A stretch of 64,000 nt of DNA from Lancefieldella parvula_C. GTDB lineage: Bacteria; Actinomycetota; Coriobacteriia; Coriobacteriales; Atopobiaceae. Numbering within the stretch: the stretch's first letter is position 1; each line of letters opens with the position of its first letter. The position numbers and the translations under genes are program-made. The notes beneath the pieces are model-generated. The model was not told the DNA's origin. It saw only the letters and a program-made list of their open reading frames with translations, and did not search any database. This document shows, in pieces, positions 51,449 to 60,114 of this stretch. Where the stretch lies: contig NZ_JRND01000024.1 in assembly GCF_000758945.1 (NCBI RefSeq), forward strand, positions 5,604-69,603, in the 5' to 3' direction.

Positions 51449-51938
51449 ACGGCAACGCTGCAGGTCAGCGGTGCGTGTGCGGTTCACAGGTTACGAGTGA
51501 TTTTGACTCGGTATCTATTTCGTGTGGATACCGGGTTTCTTGTGCGAAAGCGCTGCTAGAGGATGGGTTTCTTGCCAGGTGGGCGGTATGAGCCCGGAGT
51601 GAGCCAGGCGTATGCTTGGTGCGCCTGATTTTCTCGCCATGTCTGAACGATTTGCCGGAAAAGTACACCATATCTGAGCTATTTGCCGGTTTTTCTCGCC
51701 ATGTCTGAGTAAATTTACTCAGACATGATGCAGCTTTCAGGCTCAAAAATTCAGGGCCACGTAGTCTATCTTTTACGCGCCTGATTTCTGCAAAGAATCT
51801 GTAAATTTTGCCTAAAAATGTAAAAGAATCGGTGGATTTGCCTGATTTCTGCAAAGAATCGGTGCTGCAATTACAGATTCTTTGCACTTTTCAGGCGCGC
51901 GATGGCGAGAAGAGCGCTTGACGAGAAATCCGTGCGCT
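51449..51938 (-). repeat. Left arm of ~490-bp inverted repeat (RIR family)
   Basis: This gene-free region matches, in reverse complement, 56084-56567. It begins with a GCTGCAGGTCA segment and an imperfect GGTATC hairpin (51508-51534), then a structured core of ~280 bp (about 51625-51905): GCCTGATTTTCTCGCC at one end, a perfect 28-bp palindrome at 51700-51727 (centre GAGTAAATTTACTC), and alternating inverted words AAAGAATC(T/G)GT, ending TTTTCAGGCGCGC. The core ends are short inverted repeats (GCCTGA / TCAGGC), as in miniature transposable elements. Confidence 0.85.
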
Positions 51939-51971
51939 CGGGTGTTGGGCCGCGGAGTTTTTGGCCATGAA

Positions 51972-52005
51972 AAAAGACCTGGCACCGTGTGGTACCAGGT
52001 CTTTT
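51972..52005. terminator. Bidirectional terminator, tkt side / nfnB
   Basis: AAAAGACCTGG / CCAGGTCTTTT with an inner AC/GT pair, flanked by A and T runs; it sits between convergent genes. Confidence 0.85.
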
Positions 52006-52080
52006 GTGATTGCATGTTAGCTTGCTGTGTCAGCTGTAACTGAACTGCGAGCCAAAGCTACGCCAGGCGAAACCGGCGGA

Positions 52081-53484
52081 CTAGCCGAGGTGCTTGGTGA
52101 TGGAAGCAGCTGCTACCTTACCAGCGCCCATTGCAAGAATGACGGTTGCAGCACCGGTTACGATGTCGCCACCAGCCCAGATGCGAGGATCGGAAGTACG
52201 ACCCTCTTCGTCGGCCTCAATGTAGCCCCACTTGTTGAGCTTGATGTCGCCGATCATCTTTGCGAATGGGTTAGCGTTAGTGCCGATTGCAGAAATTGCA
52301 ACGTCGCAAGGAATGTCCTCGATAGCGCCCTCGATAGCAACTGGACGACGACGTCCATCAGCGTCAGGCTCGCCGAGCTCCATCTTCTGGACGCGAACTG
52401 CACAAACTGCGCCGTCCTCGCCAGCGACAAACTCGAGAGGGGAGACGAGAGGAAGAACCTCAACGCCCTCTGCCTTTGCGTGGTGCAGCTCTGCACGACG
52501 AGCAGGCATCTCGTCCTCGGTACGACGGTAAGCGATGATTGCACGCTCAGCACCAAGGCGCTTAGCAGTACGGACAGCGTCCATAGCAACGTTGCCGCCA
52601 CCAAAGACAACGACGTTCTTGCCGTGCTTGGTTGGAGTGTCGTACTCAGGGAAGTTGTTAGCCTTCATAAGGTTAACGCGGGTGAGGTACTCGTTTGCAA
52701 AGAAGACGTTAGGCAGGTTCTCGCCAGGGATGTTGAGAAGCTTTGGAAGGCCAGCGCCGGTTGCAATGTAGATTGCGTCAAAGCCCTGCTCAAAGAGCTC
52801 TTCTGCATCGGTGATACGACCGACAACAGAGTTGTACTCAAACTTAACACCCAGCTCCTGGAGGCCGTCAATCTCACGCTTAACAACAGCCTTTGGAAGA
52901 CGGAACTCAGGAATACCGTAGACCAGAACGCCGCCGCCGGTGAAGAATGCCTCAAAGACGGTAACGTCAAAGCCGTTACGAGCAAGCTCGCCAGCGCAAG
53001 CAATACCGGAAGGACCGGAGCCTACAACTGCAACCTTCTTGCCGTTCTTTGGAGCGATAGCTGGCTTGGAAGCAAGCTCAGGCTGATCGCCAAGGAAGCG
53101 CTCGAGCTGACCAATAGCAACTGGTTCGCTGCGCTTACCCATGATGCAGACGCCCTCGCACTGGTTCTCCTGTGGGCAAACGCGACCACAAACTGCAGGA
53201 AGCATGGAGGACTCGCGGATGATGTCAAGACCGCGACCAAACTCCTCTGCGCGGATAGCCTCGATGAAGCGAGGAATGTTGATGTTTACAGGGCAGCCCT
53301 GAACGCACAGTGGATTCTTACAATCCAGGCAGCGGTTTGCCTCTGCAATTGCCATCTCTTTAGTGAAACCCTTGTCGACAGGGCGGAAGTCTTGTGCGCG
53401 CTCTGCAGCTGGCTCTTCGTTGTCAGCTGTACGAGGTGCCTTGACGTTTGGAATGTAGCGACCGTTTACTTGTGGCATGCGCAC
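52081..53484 (-). CDS. nfnB: NfnB-like NADPH-binding flavin subunit (GltD family)
   Basis: 467 residues. The N-terminal domain has two cysteine clusters for 4Fe-4S centres (CLDCKNPLCVQGCPV; CGRVCPQENQCEGVC). Two Rossmann folds follow: GSGPSGIACAGEL for FAD and VFGGGNVAMDAVRTAKR for NADPH, and the end GGDIVTGAATVILAMGAGK. The family covers glutamate synthase small subunit and NfnB. Pairing with an NfnA-like gene, and no large glutamate synthase subunit here, favours NfnB of the electron-bifurcating NADH-ferredoxin:NADP oxidoreductase. Start is GTG 53484 (AGGAG five bases before) or ATG 53478; it overlaps nfnA. Confidence 0.88.
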   Translation of the reverse strand: MRMPQVNGRYIPNVKAPRTADNEEPAAERAQDFRPVDKGFTKEMAIAEANRCLDCKNPLCVQGCPVNINIPRFIEAIRAEEFGRGLDIIRESSMLPAVCGRVCPQENQCEGVCIMGKRSEPVAIGQLERFLGDQPELASKPAIAPKNGKKVAVVGSGPSGIACAGELARNGFDVTVFEAFFTGGGVLVYGIPEFRLPKAVVKREIDGLQELGVKFEYNSVVGRITDAEELFEQGFDAIYIATGAGLPKLLNIPGENLPNVFFANEYLTRVNLMKANNFPEYDTPTKHGKNVVVFGGGNVAMDAVRTAKRLGAERAIIAYRRTEDEMPARRAELHHAKAEGVEVLPLVSPLEFVAGEDGAVCAVRVQKMELGEPDADGRRRPVAIEGAIEDIPCDVAISAIGTNANPFAKMIGDIKLNKWGYIEADEEGRTSDPRIWAGGDIVTGAATVILAMGAGKVAAASITKHLG

Positions 53485-54308
53485 CTCGTCTCCTCGTAAG
53501 CCTTAATGGACTGGCCTTCCTCGGTGAGGTAGGCTGCCTGACGTGCGCGAAGGTCGTTCCAGTCAACCTTGGTTGCGTCAAAGTCAGGACCGTCAACACA
53601 AGCAAACTTGGTCTCGCCACCAACCTCAACACGGCAGCAACCGCACATACCAGTGCCGTCGACCATGATTGGGTTCAGGGAAGCGATGATAGGTGTGTCG
53701 TACTTCTCGGCAGTGAGAGTGGAGAACTTCATCATTGGAACTGGGCCAACGCAGAATACGCGGTCGACCTGCTTGTCCTGCAGAAGACGCTCGAGAGGTG
53801 CAGTTACAACGCCCTTCTCGCCAAGAGAACCGTCGTCTGTGGTGATGTGGATGTGATCGTCGTCCAGAATGGAACGGAACTGATCCTCAAGCAGCAGCAG
53901 CTCCTTGGTACGAGCGCCCATGATTGCGTGGACCTCGCGGCCAGCTGCTACGAGCTGACGAGCAACAGGGAAGGCGATAGCCAGGCCAACGCCGCCGCCG
54001 ATAACTGCCCATTTGCCCTCGCCCATCTCGGTAGGCTCACCCAGAGGACCAGTGACGTCCTGCAGGAAATCACCAACCTCGTAGGTAGAAAGCATCCTGG
54101 TGGTCTTGCCGATTACCATGAAGATAAACTCGACCCAACCCTCCTCAGGATTCCAATCCGCAAAGGTAAATGGAACGCGCTCGCCACACTCATTTGCGCG
54201 GACCATCAGGAACTGACCAGCATGTGCATGCTTGGCCATCTGTGGTGCCTCGATGCGGAACTTGAAGACCTTCTCGGAGAACTGAGTCTTTTCGAGGATC
54301 TTATACAT
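53466..54308 (-). CDS. nfnA: NfnA-like FAD/NAD-binding iron-sulfur subunit
   Basis: 280 residues. A ferredoxin-reductase fold: FAD domain (PFTFADWNPEEGWVEFIF), NAD site GGGVGLAIAFPVARQL, and a C-terminal 2Fe-2S site GTGMCGCCRVEVGGETKFAC with a leading Asp, as in NfnA, SudB and dihydroorotate dehydrogenase PyrK. With NfnB it would couple NADH and reduced ferredoxin to NADPH formation in the cytosol. Overlaps nfnB by ~19 bases. GAGAGGAG lies six bases before ATG. Confidence 0.88.
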   Translation of the reverse strand: MYKILEKTQFSEKVFKFRIEAPQMAKHAHAGQFLMVRANECGERVPFTFADWNPEEGWVEFIFMVIGKTTRMLSTYEVGDFLQDVTGPLGEPTEMGEGKWAVIGGGVGLAIAFPVARQLVAAGREVHAIMGARTKELLLLEDQFRSILDDDHIHITTDDGSLGEKGVVTAPLERLLQDKQVDRVFCVGPVPMMKFSTLTAEKYDTPIIASLNPIMVDGTGMCGCCRVEVGGETKFACVDGPDFDATKVDWNDLRARQAAYLTEEGQSIKAYEETRCACHK

Positions 54309-54532
54309 TCAGCGGTACTCCTCTCCTAACACAACAAAACTGCGAGTGAGTTGACGCGCCGCACTACAGTGTGCCTTCTGGCGAGAAGACAGTAGCAGGT
54401 GACGCATGTATCTCACGCATACGAGTCTGGGTAACCCGTATTCGCAAACAACATATCTATTGTACTATTTGCGCATGATTCAAGTCATGAGTAATTCATG
54501 AATGAGCATAAATATTTCGTAGAAAGTTTTGC

Positions 54533-54616
54533 CTGCTAGCTGCGGAGGGCGAGAAACCCGGTGGACTTGCGGCGCGACGACACGCGGAGGGGTGCGGTGA
54601 CTGCTAGCTGCGGAGG
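54533..54616. repeat. Duplicated 16-bp end of pth
   Basis: CTGCTAGCTGCGGAGG at 54601-54616 covers the pth stop codon (minus strand) and is repeated exactly at 54533-54548, 68 bases downstream of the gene. The interval is GC-rich and contains GGCGAGAAACCCG. Confidence 0.8.
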
Positions 54617-55173
54617 AACTGCTCCACCTGATCGGCCGCTGTCTGGGCGGTGACCAGAAAGTCTTCCAGGTTGTTTCCCTTGAGCTCGCGCAGAACATAG
54701 TCTGCCACCGGCATCTTTCCAGGAGGGCGACCGATGCCAAACTGCAGGCGCATAAAATCCCTGGTCTGGAGCTTGTCGGCGATGGAGCGCAGGCCGTTAT
54801 GCGAGTTGAGGCCGCCGCCTTCCTTGAAGTTGAGTTGGCCCTCTGCGAGGTCAACCTCGTCGTGAATAACCAGGATTTGCGCAGGTTGAAGGTGGTGTGC
54901 ACGAGCAAGTTTGGAGAGGGGACCGCCGCTGGTGTTCATGAAGTCCTGAGGTTTGGCCAGGAGTACATGGCGTTTCTCGCCAGATGCGGCTCCGGGAGCT
55001 GCGGGAAAGGTGATTTCCGCGACCTGGCAGCCCGCTTCGCTTTTCCAGTACGAAACGCCGTGGCGCTCGGCAAGGGCATCGACGACGGCAAAACCAGCAT
55101 TGTGCCTGGTGCGCGCGTATTTCTCGCCAGGATTTCCCAGGCCCGCTACAAGCACAATTTTGTTACCGTGCAT
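54604..55173 (-). CDS. pth: Peptidyl-tRNA hydrolase, bacterial type
   Basis: 189 residues. LVAGLGNPGEKYARTRHNAGFAVVD contains the catalytic His; KPQDFMNTSGGPL, VIHDEVDLAEGQLNFKEGGGLNSHNGLRSI and FGIGRPPG complete the family set. It frees tRNA from peptidyl-tRNA that drops off ribosomes. Standard length. GGGAGGA precedes the ATG. Divergent from pcp. A Pth2-type enzyme is also encoded in this window. Confidence 0.95.
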   Translation of the reverse strand: MHGNKIVLVAGLGNPGEKYARTRHNAGFAVVDALAERHGVSYWKSEAGCQVAEITFPAAPGAASGEKRHVLLAKPQDFMNTSGGPLSKLARAHHLQPAQILVIHDEVDLAEGQLNFKEGGGLNSHNGLRSIADKLQTRDFMRLQFGIGRPPGKMPVADYVLRELKGNNLEDFLVTAQTAADQVEQFLRS

Positions 55174-55300
55174 TGAATTTCCTCCCGTTTGAGATGTGTA
55201 CGTTTATGATGGTAAGGGAAAACGACAGGTTCGACCAGCGTGAACTGAGCTCGCGGTTGGCAGTCTAGCGGCGGCGCGCGTGACGTGCAGCGATCGGCGC

Positions 55301-55328
55301 GCGGTGAGCAGCGTGCGGTGAGCAGCGT
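55301..55328. repeat. 14-bp tandem duplication before pcp
   Basis: GCGGTGAGCAGCGT twice, head to tail, in the GC-rich gap between the divergent pth and pcp genes. Confidence 0.75.
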
Positions 55329-55366
55329 GCGGGGCATGCGGCGTTCAACTGAGGTGCGGAGGCAAA

Positions 55367-56056
55367 ATGAAGAAGATTCTGGTTACCGGATTTGAGCCTT
55401 TTGGTGGCGCGAAAATCAATCCAGCTTGGGAGGCCGTGAAGGCGTTGCCCGAGACTATTGTCGGTGCCCAAGTGATAAAACTGCACGTACCTGTTGAGTT
55501 TGGCGCTGGCGCTCAGAAGGTTATCGACGCGCTTGAAGCGGAGCGTCCCGAGATTGTGCTTTGCGTGGGCCAAGCGGGTGGAAGAAGCAAGATTACGCCC
55601 GAGTTTGTGGGCATCAACTGGGCTCACGCGCGAATCCCCGACAACGCGGGCAAGCAGCCGCTCTCGCAGCGCATCATCGACGGCGCTCCCGACGCGTATT
55701 TTGCGTCACTGCCGGTAAACGCCATGGTTGCCGCCATGAACCAGGCGGAGATCCCCGCGGCGGTCTCGTACACTGCGGGAACGTACGTCTGCAACGACGT
55801 CATGTATCAGGTCCTTCACGCGCTGGCCACGAGATTCCCGGAGACTCGCGGTACGTTTCTGCACGTACCGTTCGCAACAGAGCAGGTTGTCGAGAAAAAC
55901 GCTGCAGCTGCCGAGAAGGCTGCTGCCGCCGAGAAGACCCGCCAGGTTCCAAGCATGTCGCTGGAGATGATGACTCGCGGACTGCAGATTGCACTGGAAG
56001 CGGCGCTTGCGAACGATGTTGACCTTGCGGATTCCGAAAGCGGAACGACCTGCTAG
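55367..56056 (+). CDS. pcp: Pyroglutamyl-peptidase I
   Basis: 229 residues. VTGFEPFGGAKINPAWEAV at the start, ITPEFVGIN with the catalytic Glu, GTYVCNDVMY with the nucleophile Cys, and FLHVPF with the His. It removes N-terminal pyroglutamate from peptides in the cytosol. An Ala/Glu/Lys helix insert (EKNAAAAEKAAAAEKTRQ) extends the C-terminal part. GCGGAGG lies five bases before ATG. It and pth lie inside the inverted-repeat pair. Confidence 0.94.
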   Translation: MKKILVTGFEPFGGAKINPAWEAVKALPETIVGAQVIKLHVPVEFGAGAQKVIDALEAERPEIVLCVGQAGGRSKITPEFVGINWAHARIPDNAGKQPLSQRIIDGAPDAYFASLPVNAMVAAMNQAEIPAAVSYTAGTYVCNDVMYQVLHALATRFPETRGTFLHVPFATEQVVEKNAAAAEKAAAAEKTRQVPSMSLEMMTRGLQIALEAALANDVDLADSESGTTC

Positions 56057-56083
56057 AACACGTGCTGCTGAGGGCGGTTTGCG

Positions 56084-56567
56084 AGCGCACGGGTTTCTCG
56101 CCAGGCGCGCTTCTCGCCATCGCGCGCCTGAAAAGTGCAAAGAATCTGTATTTGCAGCACCGATTCTTTGCAGAAATCAGGCAAATCCACCGATTCTTTT
56201 ATGCTTTTAGGCAAAATTTACAGATTCTTTGATGAAATCAGGCGCGTGAAAGATAGACTGTCTGGCCCTGAATTTTTGAGCCTGAAAACCTCGCCATGTC
56301 TGAGTAAAACAGCTCAGACATGGCGAGAAAAACCGGCAAAACCACTCAGACTTGGCGTGTTTTCCGGCAAATCGTTCAGACATGGCGAGAAAATCAGGCT
56401 CGCAGCAGGCGCGCGCTGATCGCGCCAGCTCACACCGCTACCTGGCGAGAAACCCGTCCACTCCCAGCGTTTCCACACAAGAAACCCGGTATCCACACGA
56501 AATGGATACCGGGTTGAAATCACTTGCGATCCGCGCTCGCACGCACGTTTGACCTGCAGTATTGCCG
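56084..56567 (+). repeat. Right arm of ~490-bp inverted repeat (RIR family)
   Basis: Reverse complement of 51449-51938 over nearly its full length; the core is close to identical. Visible parts are GGGTTTCTCGCC words, GCCTGAAAAGTGCAAAGAAT, alternating AAAGAATC(T/G)GT inverted words (56135-56235), a perfect 14-bp stem TCGCCATGTCTGAG / CTCAGACATGGCGA (56291-56326), then GGCGAGAAAATCAGGC. No gene in 56057-56609. Confidence 0.85.
56483..56515 (-). terminator. Hairpin after prs, possible terminator
   Basis: AACCCGGTATCC / GGATACCGGGTT, 12 bp perfect, about 95 bases downstream of the prs stop codon on the minus strand, followed by TTCTTGTG. The homologous hairpin on the left arm is imperfect. Confidence 0.6.
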
Positions 56568-56609
56568 TCGTCGCCCGCACGCAATTGCACGTGCGGCTGA
56601 CCTGCGGCG

Positions 56610-57605
56610 TTACAGGTTAAAGTCGCCGCCGAAGATATCGGAGACAGGGCGGTCGGTGTAGACAGCGTAGATTGCCTCGGCAAGCTCGTTTGCAATGGTA
56701 ATCGTCTTAATCTTGGAACCTTCCTGGTTTGCTGCAGCGCAAGGAATTGCGTCGGTAACCACGCACTCCTCAATAGGAGCGCTATTGAGGCGCTCGATTG
56801 CAGGACCAGAGAAGATACCGTGGGTTGCGCAGACGTAAATATCGCCTGCACCCATTTCCTTCAGCTTCACAACGGAAGCGCAGAGGGTGCCTGCAGTATC
56901 AATCATGTCGTCGTTAACGATGCAGGTCTTGCCCTTGATATCGCCAATGATGCCCATAACAGCACTCTCGTTGTGGCGAGGACGGCTCTTGTGAGCAATA
57001 GCAAGGCCGCAGTCAAGGTAGTCGGAAAGCTTCTTAGCTGCCTTTGCGCGACCCATATCAGGGGAGACAACAACGGTATTCTCCCAGTCAAATGGCTTGC
57101 TCTTAAAGTAATCGCCCAGAAGATAGAGAGCAGTCAGGTGAGAAACAGGAATGTCAAAGAAGCCCTGAATTTGGCCCTGGTGCAGGTCAAGTGTGATGAC
57201 GCGGTCAACGCCAGCGTTCTCAAGCAGGTTTGCCATCAGACGAGCAGTAATAGGCTCGCGAGCAGCAGCTTTGCGGTCCTGACGAGCATATGCGTAGTGA
57301 GGGATAACTACGGTAAAGCTGTTAGCAGATGCGCGCTTTGCAGCGTCAGCAACAATCAGCGTTTCCATAACCAGGTCGTTGACGTTGACACCTGCCAAAG
57401 ACTGAATGAAGAAGACCTCGTCGCCGCGGACAGACTCGTCAAAGCGAGCGTAGATTTCTCCGTTAGCAAACTTCTCGAGGAGAAGACCTTGTAGCTCTAG
57501 GTGAAGAATGTCTGCAACCTTACGAGCCAGTTCAGGGTTACCTGTACCGGTGTAGAGCTTGATATTTCTAGCAACTAACAGTGGTTCACTCAGGTTCTCG
57601 AACAT
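56610..57605 (-). CDS. prs: Ribose-phosphate pyrophosphokinase
   Basis: 331 residues. FANGEIYARFDESVRG, IPHYAYARQDRKAAAREPITARL, DLHQGQIQGFFDIPV and the PRPP loop CIVNDDMIDTAGTL are conserved. It makes PRPP from ribose-5-phosphate and ATP for nucleotides, His and Trp. The ATG directly abuts the glmU stop codon, an operon common in Gram-positives. Confidence 0.96.
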   Translation of the reverse strand: MFENLSEPLLVARNIKLYTGTGNPELARKVADILHLELQGLLLEKFANGEIYARFDESVRGDEVFFIQSLAGVNVNDLVMETLIVADAAKRASANSFTVVIPHYAYARQDRKAAAREPITARLMANLLENAGVDRVITLDLHQGQIQGFFDIPVSHLTALYLLGDYFKSKPFDWENTVVVSPDMGRAKAAKKLSDYLDCGLAIAHKSRPRHNESAVMGIIGDIKGKTCIVNDDMIDTAGTLCASVVKLKEMGAGDIYVCATHGIFSGPAIERLNSAPIEECVVTDAIPCAAANQEGSKIKTITIANELAEAIYAVYTDRPVSDIFGGDFNL

Positions 57606-58994
57606 CTAGTCCTCTTTCTCAAGCTTGTGACGCCTCTGGGCGGCGTATCCCTCAACAATTTTCTGCTCAGAGCGCTCGAGTGCAAGCGCATCTGCTGGTA
57701 CATCCTTTGTGATGCACGAACTTGCCCCCACAAGTGCGCCATCACCAATTGAGACGGGTGCCACCATCATGGTATCGGATCCAACAAAGACGTTGTTGCC
57801 AATGTGGGTCTTAAACTTGTGGTAACCGTCGTAATTGCACGTAATTGAACCTGCGCCAATGTTGACGCCGGAGCCCATGGTTGTATCACCAATGTAGGAG
57901 AGGTGAGGAACCTTGGAGCCCTTGCCGATAGTTGAATTTTTGATCTCAACGTGGGTGCCAGCCTTGGCGTGAGGCATGAGGTGTGTGCCTGGGCGTAGGT
58001 ACGCGCGAGGACCGCAGGTAACAAAGTCGTCTACCTGTGCGTTGATAGCTACAGTCTCGTCAATAACAGCGTCGTTACCAACAACCGTATCGGTCAGACG
58101 AGTATTAGGGCCTACCACGCAATTCTCGCCAATCGAGGTCTTGCCGTAGAGCATGGTCTGTGGGAGAACCTCGGTGTCCATACCAAGCGTAACCTCGGGG
58201 CCAATCCAAACGGAGGTTGGGTCCAGCATGGTGACGCCCTGGCTCATCCAGTGCTCGTTGATGCGCTCCTGCATGATGCGGGTAGCAACGGCAAGCTCGG
58301 AGCGGGAATTGACGCCCAGCGCCTCTTTGTAGTCGTCAACGTGGACGGCAGCAACAGGCTCGCCCTGGCTGACGTAAAGACCCACCATGTCGGTGAGGTA
58401 GTACTCGCCTTGCACGTTGTCATTGCCGAGAAGATCGATGTTTGCGGTCAGTCTTCCGCCACAGAAGCAGTACACGCCAACGTTGCATTCACGCTCTTGC
58501 TCACGCTGCTCAGGCGTGGCGTCTTTGTGCTCAACAATGGCAGTTACCTGGCCGTTAGAAGAAATGACGCGACCATATCCGGTTGGATCTGGTGGCGTCA
58601 TCGTAAGTACCGTACATGCGTTGTGGTGAGCTTTAGTTTCTGCAACAAGGTCGAGAATAGACTGTGCGCGCAACAGAGATGCGTCACCGTTGATAACAAC
58701 AACGGGTCCCTTGAAGCCACCAAGAGCATCCTTAACAACCTTGACGGCATGGCCGGTGCCAAGACGCTCAGTCTGGGCAACATACTCAAGGTTAGGGAAG
58801 CAAGAAAGTGCAGATTTAACCTCGTCAGCGTGGTTACCAACAACCACAATGACGCGGTCAGCGCCAGCAGTAATTGCAGCGTTGACACTCCACCAAACGA
58901 TGGGTTTATCAAGTAATTTGTGCACAATCTTAGGGTGGTGGGACTTCATGCGCGTTCCCTCGCCTGCAGCGAGGACAATCGCAGTAAGTGGCAT
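57606..58994 (-). CDS. glmU: Bifunctional UDP-GlcNAc pyrophosphorylase / GlcN-1-P acetyltransferase
   Basis: 462 residues. The N-terminal uridyltransferase has VLAAGEGTRMKS, QTERLGTGHAV and NGDASLL; the C-terminal half is a left-handed beta-helix acetyltransferase (GPRAYLRPGTHL, EIKNSTIGKGSKVPHLSYIGD, IGAGSITCNYDG). It makes UDP-GlcNAc for peptidoglycan. Start ATG 58994 with GGAGGC six bases upstream. The frame is open further upstream, but that part overlaps the tRNA gene and is not coding. Confidence 0.96.
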   Translation of the reverse strand: MPLTAIVLAAGEGTRMKSHHPKIVHKLLDKPIVWWSVNAAITAGADRVIVVVGNHADEVKSALSCFPNLEYVAQTERLGTGHAVKVVKDALGGFKGPVVVINGDASLLRAQSILDLVAETKAHHNACTVLTMTPPDPTGYGRVISSNGQVTAIVEHKDATPEQREQERECNVGVYCFCGGRLTANIDLLGNDNVQGEYYLTDMVGLYVSQGEPVAAVHVDDYKEALGVNSRSELAVATRIMQERINEHWMSQGVTMLDPTSVWIGPEVTLGMDTEVLPQTMLYGKTSIGENCVVGPNTRLTDTVVGNDAVIDETVAINAQVDDFVTCGPRAYLRPGTHLMPHAKAGTHVEIKNSTIGKGSKVPHLSYIGDTTMGSGVNIGAGSITCNYDGYHKFKTHIGNNVFVGSDTMMVAPVSIGDGALVGASSCITKDVPADALALERSEQKIVEGYAAQRRHKLEKED

Positions 58995-59063
58995 ACGTAA
59001 GCCTCCAAAGTACTTCGTATTACTCGATACGAGTGCGTCCCTACACAAAAGTTGCGTAAAAAA

Positions 59064-59138
59064 TGGCTGGGGTAGTAGGATTCGAACCCACATTCCAGGC
59101 ACCAAAAACCCGTGTCCTAACCGTTGGACGATACCCCA
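59064..59138 (-). tRNA. tRNA-Gln(UUG)
   Basis: 75 bases including encoded CCA. Read on the minus strand: acceptor TGGGGTA / TACCCCA, D arm GTCC/GGAC, anticodon arm CGGGT/GCCTG with a loop TTTTGGT giving anticodon TTG, T arm GTGGG TTCGAAT CCTAC. All stems pair (one G-T each in two stems). It lies between the peptidoglycan-binding protein gene and glmU on the same strand. Confidence 0.95.
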
Positions 59139-59182
59139 ATGTAATCACTACGTTGGTTTTGTCCGCAACTCTATTAAGTGTA

Positions 59183-60112
59183 TCAGCTTAGCGAGGCAAA
59201 TGCTCCACAAATTGCATCAAGAACAAGAACTGCTAAAGTCTGTGCGTCTGCGGTAGTAAATGAGCCGTCTACGTTTGTTCCTTCTGGCAGCACAATCTTG
59301 ATAGGGGAGCCCGTTGCATCAGCAGACTCGATAGCGGTGCGAAGTCTTGCTGGCAGCGTTTCGTTTTCTTCCATAGAAACAGAGCCAATACCAACCTGTC
59401 CGCGGGCGGGCATGCTTGGGGCATAGGTTGTGGTCAGAACCAAAATAGTGGCTGCATCAGTAGGGGAATCAGCGCGATCAATCATGGTCATGCCACTTGC
59501 CTCGGTAGTTGCCTTAGAAAGGTTATACACGCGGGCGGCCACGTTTCTAGAGATAGGATCTTCTCCCGTAATAGCAATGCAGGTGGTTTCAAGAACGTTG
59601 GCTGCGCGAGCAAAGCCCATAGGGCCCTGTGGATGGGGACCTTTTGCCTGCTTGCCGGACCAAACGTGACGCAGACGCTCAATAGCGTCGAGGGTATCCT
59701 GGAACGCCATACCATCAGCAAGCTCGCCGACGCTTTCTTGGAAGAGCTTAACGGCAGCCTCGGTGTGAACACCGTAATGGCCATCAACTTTTCCGCACGA
59801 GAAACCCAAGATGTTGAGGCGCTCCTGCAGCTGACGCACGTCATTGCCGTGGAAGTTAGGAAGACGCAGGTAGAGGGTTCTGTCTCCTAGCTCATAGCCC
59901 TCATCGACCATGATTGCCCAGGTAGAGGCATCTACTTCTTCTCCAAGAGAAAGGTCATGGTCAAGCCTAAAGCGCGCAACCGCACGAGCAGTTGACTTGC
60001 CAAACGTGTGGCTCTGGCGCTCATCATCTTCGATGGTGTAGCCAAGCTTTACGAGGCGTTCCTGAATGTCTTCAACGGCAGCACCAGTGCTACCAGGAGT
60101 AATAGGATCCAT
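59183..60112 (-). CDS. Peptidoglycan-binding-domain protein, cytoplasmic (CwlM-like?)
   Basis: 309 residues without signal peptide or membrane segment. Two PG_binding_1 domains lie in series: GSTGAAVEDIQERLVKLGY (about 6-75) and NDVRQLQERLNILGFSCGKVDGHYG (about 88-150). The remaining ~150 residues are alpha/beta and unassigned, perhaps a degenerate amidase_3 domain (ILVLTTTYAP; no zinc His/Glu set seen). In Actinobacteria CwlM has this arrangement and regulates MurA from the cytosol; similarity of role is inference. It follows the polyprenyl synthase by two bases, so it is in an envelope-precursor operon. Confidence 0.75.
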   Translation of the reverse strand: MDPITPGSTGAAVEDIQERLVKLGYTIEDDERQSHTFGKSTARAVARFRLDHDLSLGEEVDASTWAIMVDEGYELGDRTLYLRLPNFHGNDVRQLQERLNILGFSCGKVDGHYGVHTEAAVKLFQESVGELADGMAFQDTLDAIERLRHVWSGKQAKGPHPQGPMGFARAANVLETTCIAITGEDPISRNVAARVYNLSKATTEASGMTMIDRADSPTDAATILVLTTTYAPSMPARGQVGIGSVSMEENETLPARLRTAIESADATGSPIKIVLPEGTNVDGSFTTADAQTLAVLVLDAICGAFASLS

Positions 60113-60114
60113 AA

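Noticed and set aside
52081..53484. Glutamate synthase small subunit (gltD) call
   Set aside because: No large subunit gene is present and an NfnA-like partner overlaps it, so NfnB is the better name; GltD activity cannot be fully excluded.
52027..53499. 490-codon plus-strand reading frame
   Set aside because: Antisense to nfnB for its entire length; the minus-strand product has both iron-sulfur and both nucleotide-binding motifs.
53448..54329. 293-codon plus-strand reading frame
   Set aside because: Antisense to nfnA; no family features or ribosome site.
58995..59105. N-terminal extension of glmU
   Set aside because: Overlaps the tRNA-Gln gene; the ATG at 58994 has a good ribosome site and matches family start.
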